Below, piece after piece: positions 47,801-59,549 of a DNA stretch of 64,000 bases. Source of the DNA: Mallotus nudiflorus (Eukaryota > Streptophyta > Magnoliopsida > Malpighiales > Euphorbiaceae); assembly GCA_947683625.1 (NCBI GenBank), contig CANTUR010000645.1, forward strand, positions 248,001-312,000, given 5' to 3'. A program made the position numbers and the translations under genes. Every line of letters starts with the position of its first letter. The first letter of the stretch is position 1. Below the pieces are notes generated by a model that saw only the letters and a list, made by a program, of their open reading frames with translations, was not told the origin of the DNA and made no database searches.

Positions 47801-49603
47801 TACTCACGACCTAGAAATGGCTGCAGTGATCTTTGCTCTCAAGATCTGGAAGCATTATCTGTACGAGGTGACTTATGAGATTTTTACTAATCACAAGAGG
47901 CTTAAGTACACTTTCCAGTAAAGAGATCTGAATCTGAAGCAAAGGAGATGGTTGGAACTGTTAAAGGATTATGATTGTGAGATTTTATATCACCCAGGCA
48001 AGGCTAATATGGTAGCAGATGCCCTGAGTAGGAAGTCCTCAGGCAGTCTTGGTCACATCAGTGTAGAGAGGAGACCGTTAATCCAGGAGTTGCATCTATT
48101 AGTGGATCAAGGTCTGATGATGAAGATTAGTATATCAAGTGGACTGTTAGCTCAGTTTAAGGTGCGATTAATACTGAGAGATAGGATTAAGGCAGCTTAG
48201 AGCCAAGATCCTATTCTAGAAGAGCTTGCAGAGAATATCTGAGCAGGGAAGTTGACTGATTTCATACTTGATGATGATGGTATTTTATGGATCAGTGGTA
48301 GATTGTGTGTTCCTGATATGGATAATTTAAGAGAAGAGATCCTTGAGAAAGCACATTCTACAGCCTACAGCATACATTCGGGTGTCATTAAGATGTACCA
48401 CAATATCAGAGACTTGTACTGGTGGGATGGACTGAAGAAGAATGTCGCTGATTATATTGCTAAGTGTTTGATGTGTCAGCAAGTAAAGCTGAGCATAATA
48501 AGCCTTTTAGGAAGCTTCAACCTCTTCCTATTCCTGAGTGGAAGTAGGAAAGGATAGCTATGGATTTTGTGGTTGGTTTACCTCTTTCCAAGGATGGATA
48601 TGATTCCATATAGGTGATTATGGACAGGTTAACCAAGTCTGCACATTTTTTGCCCGTGAAAGCCACTTATCCTGTAACTAGATTTGCAAAGTTGTATGTG
48701 AAGTATATTGTGTGCCTTTATGGAGTACCTATGTCCATTGTGTCAGACAGAGGTTCAGTGTTTACCTCTTATTTTTTGCAGAAGTTACAGGAAGCGATGG
48801 GCACTAGGTTGGACTTCAATACTACTTTTCATCCTCAGACAGATGGTCAGTCTGAGAGGACGATCCAGACACTGGAAAATATGTTGAGGATGCGTGTTTT
48901 GGATTTGGGAGGTAGCTGGGATGATCATTGGCCACTCGTAGAGTTTGCATATAATAACAAGTACCATAGTAGTATTAGAATGGCACCATATGAGGCTTTG
49001 TACGGAAGGAAGTATAGATCCCCTTTGAGTTGGGATGAGATTGGTGAGAGAGCTTTGACTGGACCTGAGATGGTTCAGGATGCTGTAGAGAAAGTTGATG
49101 TGATCAAGAGCAAATTAGAGACCACAGTTAGCAGGCAGAAGAGCTATGCAGATCCTAGGTGCAAAGATGTGGAGTTCCAAGTAGGAGACTTTATTTTTCT
49201 GAAGGTGTCTCCGATGAAGGGTGTTATGAGATTTGGCAAGAAGGGTAAACTAGCACCGAGATATATAGGACCTTTTGAGATTCTGGAGAGAGTTAGCAAT
49301 GTTGTATGTCGGTTGCCTTTGCCTCCGAGTATGTTTCAAGTGCATCCGGTATTTCATATGTCGATGCTGAGGAAGTATGTTTCAGACCCTTCACACGTGT
49401 TGCAGCCCGACAGTGTTGAAATGAATGAAGACTTGACGTTCATAGAAGAACCTGTTATGATCATTGACTATCAAGTTCGTCAATTGCGTTTGAAGCAGTT
49501 TTTGATGGTCAAGGTGTTGTGGTGCAGTAACAGAGTAGAGGAGCATACTTGGGAGATTGAAGCCGAGATGCGAGCTTCCTACCCGTATCTCTTTGCTCCT
49601 TGA
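44872..49603 (+). pseudogene. gag-pol polyprotein of element L, stop-riddled
   Basis: The conserved start MRRRVHVAPP is at 44872 and the stop at 49601-49603. Order: gag (44872-45312, then decayed to about 45900), zinc knuckle (45927-45968, with Gly-to-Arg changes and a stop), protease (about 46240-46520), RT (46881-47357, FIDDILVYSR intact), RNase H (47532-48200, YCDASRVGLG), integrase (48252-49100), chromodomain (about 49400-49603). Stops TAG at 45310, 45334, 47355, 47388, 48198, 48545 and 48611 and TGA at 46500 and 48240 all fit C-to-T or G-to-A changes of Gln, Trp or Arg codons. A 1-bp loss lies beside 45334. Domain order and lengths are otherwise complete, so it inserted as a full element and decayed in place. 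Confidence 0.93.
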
Positions 49604-49648
49604 TTTTGTATTTCTTCTTCTTTTTGGAATTCATGGAAGAATTCTTAT

Positions 49649-49660
49649 AAGGGGGAAAGA
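49649..49660 (+). other. Polypurine tract of element L
   Basis: AAGGGGGAAAGA, then C and the LTR start TGTTAGAACTCGAG at 49662. Confidence 0.88.
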
Positions 49661-50009
49661 CTGTTAGAACTCGAGTTTTTACATTATTTTATTGTAAAAT
49701 AGGATATGCAGTGTTAATAATTTTAAAATAATAATTGATTATTATTTCATTATCTTGAAAAATATTATTATCATTATAATTTTACGTTTAATTAATATAT
49801 TTTACATAAATACATGTCATTAAATTATTATTTTTGAAAATAGTATTTCATTAAACCTTTAATTTAGAGCATTAATATTTTAATGTTATTATTTTAATGA
49901 ATTACATTATTGACTTAAATTTTTATAAATTATACATATATATATGCATGCATGAATAATATTAGGGTTTAATTATTAAATTATGTGTATATATTGTATT
50001 TTATTTGTG

Positions 50010-50052
<43 letters not shown>
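50010..50052. repeat. (TA)n microsatellite in 3' LTR of L
   Basis: About 21 TA units. The 5' LTR of the same element has only about four at the equivalent place (near 32427), so the tract expanded after insertion. Confidence 0.95.
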
Positions 50053-50054
<2 letters not shown>

Positions 50055-51373
50055 AATATCAAAAAACGCTCCCTCACTCTCTTTTTCTTCCCAATCGTCT
50101 TCTTCCTCAACCTCACCATCCGTTTCTCTATGTTCAGAGCCCCCCCAGCTCTTCCACCGTCGACCACCTCCTCCTCCAACAGCTCCGCTGCCATTCCCTT
50201 CCCTCTCCGGTGCCGGTGGAGCTTGGAAAACCAGTTTTGGTCGAAAGTTTGCCTCTCCTCCGTTCAAGTCTATTCCGACCACCAAAATTGATAATTCTGA
50301 TGCCGTTAGACTCTTGAAACTCCATAGAGGATGATTCCAAGCTCCTTGTAGCTTGAAAACACGATTTTTATTTCCATTTTCGGCCATTTATGCTCTTCAA
50401 TTTTTTTTGAACTTCATTCCTTATGATTCAAGCTTAATTCCTTCACAAATATTGTTCCCCTTAGCTTAATCTACATCCTAGAATTTTTGTGTAATTTTTG
50501 GAATTTATTTGATTTTTGTGAATTTTTTATTATTTTATAATTTTCTTAAATTAAATAAATAAATTGTGAAATTGTGATTTTTAGTATTTTTTTATGGTTG
50601 ATATTAATTTTAGAAATTAATTTATAATTTTTGTGATTTTTGTGTAATTTTTATAATTATATTTAGTTTATGTCAATTTTGGAAATATAGGTTAAATATA
50701 TATTTTGTTAGTAATTTTTGGTTAATTAGGTGTATTTGTTGATTTTATTGAATTATATGTTGAGAAAATAATTTTAGCGTATTTATATAATATTTATTGA
50801 ATTTTTGAATATTATTAGTATTTTATGTGTATTTTTGTATATTAGGGGCATTTTGGTAATTTAGTAGTAATTTTAGTTAAATATTAAGTTTAAATGGTTT
50901 TAATAATTATTTGAGGTATAAAAATGATTTTTATAAATTAATTACTAATTTTAACTAATTAATACTATTTTTCAAAAATTATTTTCAAATTATATATAAT
51001 ATACTATTTTGTAAATAAATGGATTTATAGTAATTTTTAATATATTTTTGGACTAATTAAGTAATTTAGATTTTTAAAAATGAATTGTTATTAATATTTG
51101 TGAATTTATCGAGAAATATTGATTTTAATAATATTATATTAATATTAGGGTTTTTAAGTAATTATCGGTGAAATAATTACTTTTGGTGTTTTTAATGTTT
51201 AAATTGCTATATTTTAATACTAAAGGGCACTTTTGGTATTTATGGAATTTTAATATATTTTGTGTATTTTATTGTGAATTGTGGACCTCGATCGGTGAAA
51301 TTTGTAGTTTGAGATCCCGACTGAGGGTTATGAGAATATTTTATACTCAAAGTGTATTTTCTTACAGGACTGA

Positions 51374-51392
51374 CTCTACTTTTTAAGTAGAG
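51374..51392 (+). other. LTR inverted repeat 2, alternative stem
   Basis: CTCTACTT (51374-51381), loop TTT, AAGTAGAG (51385-51392). Relative to the main LTR type, the base pair closing the loop changed from C-G to T-A on both arms at once. The same form occurs in LTR M at 53901-53920 and near 33779. Confidence 0.7.
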
Positions 51393-52892
51393 AGATGTCC
51401 ATTTTACAAAGGAGGTTCTACTGAATTTTCTGTAGAATTCTCGTAAAACATGACATTCAGTCAAATTCTCATTCTTTATTTGTGTTTAGAATTCTAGATC
51501 GAGTCTCTAGAAGTTAAGTTAGAATTATTCTGATTTTCGTATTATGATTTTATTGTTAGTCGCGCCGAGACCGAGGCCTAGTGGACCAAACCTATCGGAC
51601 TCGTCTCGAGGAGTGCACAACTTTGAGTTATTATAATGTACATGCATTGCTTAGGTTGCATGTTTTAGACTTCTATGTTTGAACATAAATTTTTGCATAA
51701 TTGCCTATTTGAATGTTTAAGTATATTTTAGGTATACTTTTAGTATATTTTTGATATATTATGAAATAAATGAATGTTTTCCTTTTTAATTAAATCTAGC
51801 TTATTTTTAAATATATTATTGGTTTAATTTAATATATTATATGATTTATTTGAGTTGATTATACGTATATATACCTAAAATATACTTAGTTTATTTCAGG
51901 TATATTTATGGTATATATATGGTTTATTTGTTTATTTTAAATGTCATTATGCATCATTTATTTTTCTGAATGTATGTTTTAATATAAATGAAGGATATAG
52001 ATAGAATGTGCTTCCTGGTGGGCAACACTAGGACCGTGTACGTACCAGTACGATAGATGAAAGTTAAGTGAAAATTAATTATGGTAATTATGATTAATTG
52101 GTATGATTGATTTGATTGAGGTTGATGTGATTGAGAGTGTGATTGCTGGAGCTTAGTTGACCAAGTGTCTCGGGGCTAATCACACTGACAGTCATACTGC
52201 TGGAGCTCGATCGACTTAATGTCTCAGGGCCAGTCTACTGTCCATATGGATTAAGTGAATTTACTAGGAATTAAGTGAGCCTATATGGCTAGAGTACTTT
52301 CTATTGGTATTGAGGTTGCGATCATGTAGGGTTCTATTTGATCCTTCATAACTGATGATTTTCAGTATTAAAATGATTTTCATTACATCTGTGTGTATTT
52401 GCCTGTATATATATTTATTATATATACTATTGAGTGTCTGCATTTGACATTTAGCTATGCGTGTATATATATTATAATAATTCACTCAGTGAGGTTTGAC
52501 TCCCCTCCGTTGATATTTTTTAACAGGAGAGTCTTCATCTTCAGACCTCAGCAATAGACCTGTATGCCAGATTTCTTCCGCTCAGGCTTTATTATGTAAA
52601 TCGCTTTCTTGAGTTTTACTTTGTACTCTAGACACTAAATTAGTTGTTTTATTGAGTTGTATTTGTATTTATACTTGTATTAAAAGGTTTCATTTAGGAT
52701 ATGCGATGTGATTTTATGTTATTAAAGGAAGTTGAGAATTTATTTTATTATTTAAGATTTAATTTCCACGGAATAATATTTTATTATTTTATTTTATTGC
52801 ATGCTTTTATTTTAAGGCTTACTACGAGCTCCGAATTTGAAAGAATTCCCGTTCCTTAGCGCCGGCCATGACCCCTGTTATGGGTCATGACA

Positions 52893-55265
52893 TATATACA
52901 GGCAAATACACACAGATGCAATGAAAACCTTTTTAATACTAAAAATCATCAGTTTATGAAGGATCAAATAGAACCCTATATGATCGCAACCTCAATACCA
53001 ATAGAGAGTACTTTAGCCATATAGGCTCACTTAATTCCAAGTAAATTCACTTAATCCATATGGACAGTAGACTGGCCTTGAGGCACTAAGTCGATCGAGC
53101 TCCAGCAGTCTGACTGTCAATGTGATTGGCCCTGAGACACTTGGTCAACTGAGCTCCAGCAATCACACCCTCAATCACATCAATCTCAATCAAATCAATA
53201 TCAATCAATCATAATCACCACAATTAATTTTCACCTAGCTCTAATCTATCGCACCGATACGTACACAGTCCTAGTGCTGCCCACTAGGAAGCATGTTCTA
53301 TCGATATCCTTCATTTATATTAAAACATACATTCAGAAAAATAAATAATGCATAATGACATTTAAATTAAACAAATAAACCATGTATATACCAGAAATAT
53401 ACCTAAAATAAACTAAGTATATTTCAGGTATATATACGTATAATAAATTCAATTAAATAATGTAATATACTCAAAATCAACCAATAATATACTTAACATA
53501 ATTTAAAAATAAATCACAAAGAAAACATGTATTTATTTTTAAATATACCAATAATATACTAAAAATATACCTAAGCATTTAATAAAGCAATTATGTAAAA
53601 TTTACATTTAAAACATATAATTTCTAAAACATGCAACCTAAAGCAATGCATATATATCATAATAACTCACAGGGATGCGCTCCACGAGACGGGTTTGACA
53701 GGCCTGGTCCACTAGGCCTCAGTCTCAGCGCAACTAAAAATAAAATAATAACACGAAATCAGAATAAATCTAACTTAGACTTCTAGAGACTCAATCTAAA
53801 ATTCTAAACACAAACAAATAATTGGAATTAGACCCGATGTCATGTTTTATGAGAATTCTACCAAAAATTTGGCAGAACCTCCTCTGTAAAATGGACATCT
53901 CTCTACTTAAAAAAGTAGAGCCAATCCTGCAAGAAAAATACACTTTGAATAAAATTCTCACAACTCCTCGGTCGGAACCCCAAACTACAAATTACCCCCG
54001 ACGGAGGTTCACAATTCACAACAATATACAATAAAATATATTAAAATTCCATAAATACCAAAAATGCCCTTTAAGTACCAAAATATAGCAATTTAAACAT
54101 TAAAACACCAAAAGTAATTATTTTACCGATAATTACATAAAAACCCTAATATTAATATAATATTATTAAAATTGATATTTCTCGATAAATTCACAAATAT
54201 TAATAAAAATTCATTTTATAAATCCAAATTACTTAATTAGTCCAAAAACATATTAAAAATTACTAAAAACCCATTTATTTACAAAAATAGTATTTTATAT
54301 ATAATATGAAAATAATTTTTGAAAAATAGTATTAATTAGTTGAAATTAGTAAATAATTTGTAAAAATCATTTTTATACCTCAAATAATTATGAAAACCAA
54401 TTAAATTTAATATTTAACAAAAAATATCACCAAAATACCAAAATACCCCAAGTATATAAAAATTCACATAAAATACTAAAAACATTCAAAATTTCAATAA
54501 AAATTATATAAATACTCAAAAATTATTTTCTCAACATATTATTCACTAAAATCCACAAATACACTTAATTAACCAATTATTTCTAATTAAATATATATTT
54601 GACCTATATTTTCAAAATTGACATAAACTAAAAATAATTATAAAAATTACACAAAAATCACAAAAATTATAAATTAAATTCTAAAATTAATATTAACCAC
54701 CAAAAACACCAAAAATCACAATTTCATAATTTATTTAATTAATTTATGAAAATTATAAAATAATAAAAAATTCACAAAAATCAAAATAAATTCCAAAAAT
54801 TACACAAAAATTCTAGGATGTAGATTAAGCTAGAGGGATAAACTTTTGTGAAGGAAATTCTCATGAATCACAAGGAATTAAGCTCAAAAAATTCAAAAAC
54901 CAAAAGTGGCCAAAACTTAAAATCAATCACCACTAAAATCTAAGCCAAACCAAGTGAAATAGAGCTTAGAAACACACTCACCGATGCTCAGGGAAGGGAA
55001 AGAGACCGGCGGTGTCGAAAGAGGTGTCGGAATCGCCTTAAACGAAGGTGGGTTAAATTCTCGACTTTTTCGGCTTCTCAAGCTTCAACGGCACTGGAGA
55101 AGGTGGCTGGAGGCGACGGAGCTGGCTTGCAGGCGATGGAAGGCGGAGAGGCACACCGACGGCGGCTGATCGGAGTTGCAAATGGTGAGGATCAAAAGAG
55201 AGAAAGTAAGGGGGGTGTTTTTAATATTTGTATATATATATATACAAATATTAATATATATAAGT

Positions 55266-55326
<61 letters not shown>

Positions 55327-55668
55327 CATATAATAAAAGTATAATATATACACAAAATATAAATATTAAGCCCTAATAATATATATGCATGTACATATAT
55401 TTATTAACTCATAAAAATAAAAGTCAATAATGTAATTTATTAAAATAATAATATTAAAATATTAATGCACTAATTAAGCATTATTAAAATAATATTATCC
55501 AAACTAATAAACATCTATATACACGTTTACGTAGAAAACTATAATTAATGTAAAAATAACGATAATTATTCACAGAATAATAAAATAATCAAATATAGTT
55601 TTAAAATTTATTAACACTACATATCCTATTTTAAAATAAAATAATTTAAAAAAACTGGGGTTATAATA
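52893..55668 (-). repeat. LTR 'M' remnant, host of element L
   Basis: A minus-strand LTR of the L subfamily starts abruptly in its interior right after element L and is collinear through all shared motifs to an end that reads TTATAATA (the LTR type with TGTTAG start would give TTCTAACA). It covers 2.78 kb. Its missing left part would lie beyond the 5' LTR of L and is not in the window. It holds a long TA microsatellite (55272-55323). The frame at 54984-55169 crosses the GC-richer LTR part and has no recognisable domain. Confidence 0.85.
55272..55323. repeat. (TA)n microsatellite in LTR M
   Basis: About 26 TA units, flanked by AT-rich sequence, at the LTR site that is also expanded in the 3' LTR of L. 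Confidence 0.93.
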
Positions 55669-55961
55669 GTTACAGTCGCTCGACGACGTCGGAGAAGGAG
55701 GTAGCTGCTGGTAGTGACGGCAGGAGGTAGGCGGAGGAAAGAGAGGCACTCTGCCGGTCTTCAATTGGGACGGCAACGGAGAGGGAGAAGGAGCACAATG
55801 TATTTTGCGTGAAAGTTTAAATGTTTCTGTGTGCATATGTATATGTGTTTACTTGTTTATGTGTATATATATGTTTATATATATGCATATATTACTTTTA
55901 TGTTAAAAGTATATATATTATAATATTATATAATGTAGCATTAAATCTACACCACACAATA

Positions 55962-55998
<37 letters not shown>

Positions 55999-56255
55999 CT
56001 CACACATATAATAATAAACACACACATGCTCATAAACCCTAATTATTATAATATATAGTTATAATACATAAAATAACAATACAAATAAATAAAATAATTT
56101 ATTAACAAAATAAATAGGGAAATTTGATAAAACAATAATAGAAATAATAATATTATAACAATCATGCAAATTAAATGACCAAAATAATATATTTACGTAG
56201 GAAAATTTATTTAAACATAAAATAATAATAATTAATCATAAAATAGTAAAATAAT
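55669..56255 (-). repeat. LTR 'N' fragment between M and O
   Basis: These 587 bp resemble the sense-U3 half of a minus-strand LTR: a GC-richer GGAGAAGG-type part, a short TA tract (55969-55998), then AT-rich sequence with TTACGTAGGAAAATTT. M is attached at its left and element O at its right, so both appear to have inserted into N. Its sequence is the most diverged in the window; assignment rests on order and composition rather than close identity. Confidence 0.65.
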
Positions 56256-59200
56256 TGTCACGACCCAAAACAGGGGCCATGACCGGCGCTAGGGAACGAG
56301 AATTCTTTCGAATATGGAACCCGTAACAAGCCTAAAAATAAAATAAAACATGCAATAATAATAATAACAATATTATATGCAGCGGAAATAAAAATCATAA
56401 ATATAATAATAACATTTTCATCACTGGATTTAAATCAAATCTCATCTCATCACATATATATAAAATCTTTCAGTACAAATCTAGTTTCAATATAATACAT
56501 CTCTTTAAATAAAATACATGAAATCCCACACTTTAATTCACAACTACTACAGTGTCTAGATTATAAAAATAAGACTCAAGTAAATAGTTTACACAAAGAA
56601 GCCGGGGCGGAAGAAATCTGGCGTATCGACCTACTACTGAGGTCTGAAGATGTTGACTCTCCTGAAAAATTATCAACGGAGGGGAGTCAGACCTCACTGA
56701 GTGAATTACTATAATATATATACATACACAATAAATGACAATGCATCCAATCAACAGTATATATATATCTAATATATATATAGGAAAATACACACAGATG
56801 CAATAAAATCATTTTATATACATTTCATTGAAAATCATCTTTTATGAAGGATCACATAGAACCCTAGAATATCGCAACCTCAAAAACAGTGTTAGACAAC
56901 ACTCTAGCCATACAGGCTTACTGAATCCAAATATATCCACTTAATCTATTTAGACAGTAGACTGGCCCCGAGACACTAAGTCAACCGAGCTCCAACAGTC
57001 TGACTGCCAGTGTGATTGGCCCCGAGACACTTAGTCAACCGAGCTCCAGCAATCACACCTCCAAACCATATCTCACACATATCAATAATCACATCAAATC
57101 AATATCCATAAATAAGTTACTAATATAGCCTAAATACTATAGGCGTACCGGTACGTACTCGGTCCTAGTGCTGCCCACTAGGTAGCACGTTCTATCGATA
57201 TCCTTCATTAATAAATATAAAACATTCATTCACAAAAATAAATGATGCATGAAGTTCAATAAAATAACAACATAAACCATATATATACTAGAAATATACC
57301 AAAAGTAAAGCAGGTATATTTCGAGTATATATACGTCAAATAAATCCAATTAAATCATAAATTAAGCTCAAAATATATTTAAAAACATTTTAAATATATT
57401 TTATTAACAAAACATGTATACAATTTATTATATACCAAAAATAAACCAAAATAAACTAAATATAAACTTAAGAAATAATCAAATTATTTATGCATATTTA
57501 ATCAACATAAAACATGCATTTCTAAATCATGCATCCTAAGCATATATATATAGTATAGTAACTCACCTAGTGCGCTCCACGAGACGGATCCGACGGGCCT
57601 GGTCCACTAGCCCTCGGTCTCGATGCAACTAAACAAATAAATAACGACAGACATTAGAATAAACATAACAGAAATCCTAGAATTCGATCTAGAGTATTAG
57701 ATACGAAAACAGAATTAGGGTTCGACTGGACATCACGTTTTACGAGAATTCTACCAAAAATCCGGCAGAACCTCCCCTGTAAAATGGACATCTCTCTACT
57801 CAAAAGAGTAGAGCCGACCCTGCAAGGAAATACACTTCGAAAAACAAGCTCAAAACAAATCCACAATCCCTCGGTCAGACTCCAGACTACAATCTACTGA
57901 CCGGGGTCCACAAACACAGAACAATTCTAATAATACCAAAAATACCCTTATCTCATAGAAATTCATTTTATAAGTAAAAATTATATAATTAACCTTAAAA
58001 CACTGTAAAAATCGATAAAAACTCATTTTATTAGAAAAATCGTATATTATATATATAATTGAAAATAATTCACGAAAAATAGTTTTAATTAGTTAAAAAT
58101 ACTAAATAATTTATAGAAATCATTTTTATACCTTAAATAACTATTAAAACCAATTAAATTACATTTTTAGACAATTTAGGATAAAATTACCAAAATGCCC
58201 TTATATATATAAATATACTATAATTACTTCAAAAATTCTCCAAAAATTATACAATTATCCAAAATTAATTTTCTCAACATATTTATCAATAATATAAATA
58301 ATAAAACTCAATTACCCAATTAAATTCAATTAAAAACACATTTAACCTAATTTCTCAAATTTACATAAACTTCAATAATTCAAAATAAATACTTAGAAAT
58401 TCATAAAAATTCCAAATAAATTCCTATAATTCATTTCAACACCTAATTTAACCATAAAACACAATTTCATAATTTAAATAATTAATTTCCGAAAATTAGA
58501 AAATAATATTAAATATTCAAAAATACCCAAAAATCCAAAAAATCTCCAAAAATTCCACAAAAATTCATACATGTAGATTAAGCTACTAGGAACAACATTT
58601 GTGAAGGGAGTTTTCATGAATCAATCAATTCGAAGCTCAAAAAATCGAAACCCTAATGTGATCGAAATTGAAAATTCGAAACCTAAGCAATTCTAGACCA
58701 TTTAAGCTCAAACCAAAGCTAGAATCACACTCACCGGAGCCCAAGGAGAAGAAAGAGATCGGCACTGTCAAAAATGGTGGTCGAAAGAGGAAGAAACAGT
58801 GAGGAGAAGATTTTGACCAAAAATGGCAGAAACCGAGCAAGCCACTGCCGGAGAAGACGGCTAGGACGGCGAGGCAGCGGAGGAGAACAGCGACACGCAG
58901 GGGAAGGCACTCTGACGGTCGGGAATCGGGAGTTGCAGCGGTGAGGGATGGGTGGTCGAGCGCACGGGAGAAGGAAGAAGAAGAAGAGAAAGAAAAAAGA
59001 AAGAAAAGAAAAAGCAAGAAAAAAAAAGAAAAAGAAAAAGAAAAAGAAAAAAATAAATAATAAAAAAAATAAGTTTAATAAAATATTTAGAAAAATTTAC
59101 ATCCACACACTTAATATTTTAATAATTTAATAATAAATAAAATAATTAAATAACAATAAATTAATCAATAAATAATAAAATATTAGGGTAATATATTAAA

Positions 59201-59502
59201 CCCTATTTAAATAAATATCACACACATACACGGTGTTTAGAAATTTAGAAATATGTATGAATTCATGCAAGTCCAAAAATATATTTAAAATAATTAATAA
59301 TAAATTATTTACGTGAAAATTTCCCCGAAAATGCAACTCCCGGGAAAATTTTACGTAAAGCACTGTAAATAATACACAATAATTAAAAATAGGTTTTAAA
59401 TACATATCAACTCGTGAAAATATCGTAATATATATTCAAAAATTATTAACACTGTATATCCTGGTACAGTGTAAAAATATTTTAAAAACACGGGATATTA
59501 CA
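56256..59502 (-). repeat. 3' LTR of element O
   Basis: A complete 3,247-bp LTR begins TGTCACGACCC and ends GGGATATTACA on the plus strand, directly followed by GAC-plus-polypurine tract of the internal region. ATAAT (56251-56255) precedes it as presumed target duplication; the partner is right of the window. It shares the GAAGTTCAAT variant (near 57250) with solo LTR F. A purine tract lies at 58973-59053. Confidence 0.95.
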
Positions 59503-59505
59503 GTC

Positions 59506-59515
59506 TTCCCCCCTT
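59506..59515 (-). other. Polypurine tract of element O
   Basis: Minus-strand AAGGGGGGAA followed by GAC and the LTR start TGTAATATCCCG. Confidence 0.88.
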
Positions 59516-59549
59516 ACAAGAATTCGTCCCCGAATTCCAGAAAACAGGA

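Larger units (their letters stand above)
44673..49661 (+). mobile_element. Internal region of element 'L' (plus strand)
   Basis: This is 4,989 bp between the 5' LTR end and the 3' LTR start, the full length for the family. It carries the primer site, the gag-pol pseudogene and a polypurine tract. The leader (44689-44871) and the 3' gap (49604-49648) show nothing else. L is inserted in the minus-strand LTR M. Confidence 0.93.
49662..52892 (+). repeat. 3' LTR of element L
   Basis: This is 3,231 bp, beginning TGTTAGAACTCGAG and ending GGGTCATGACA. The first about 90 bp differ from the main LTR type (TGTAATATCCCGTG), while the downstream part and the 3' end are clearly the same family. It holds a TA microsatellite (50010-50052) and hairpin 2 in its CTCTACTT/AAGTAGAG form (51374-51392). 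It is followed by TATAT and then the interior of minus-strand LTR M. Small frames at 49976-50387 translate the TA repeat and pyrimidine-rich region and are not genes. Confidence 0.93.
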
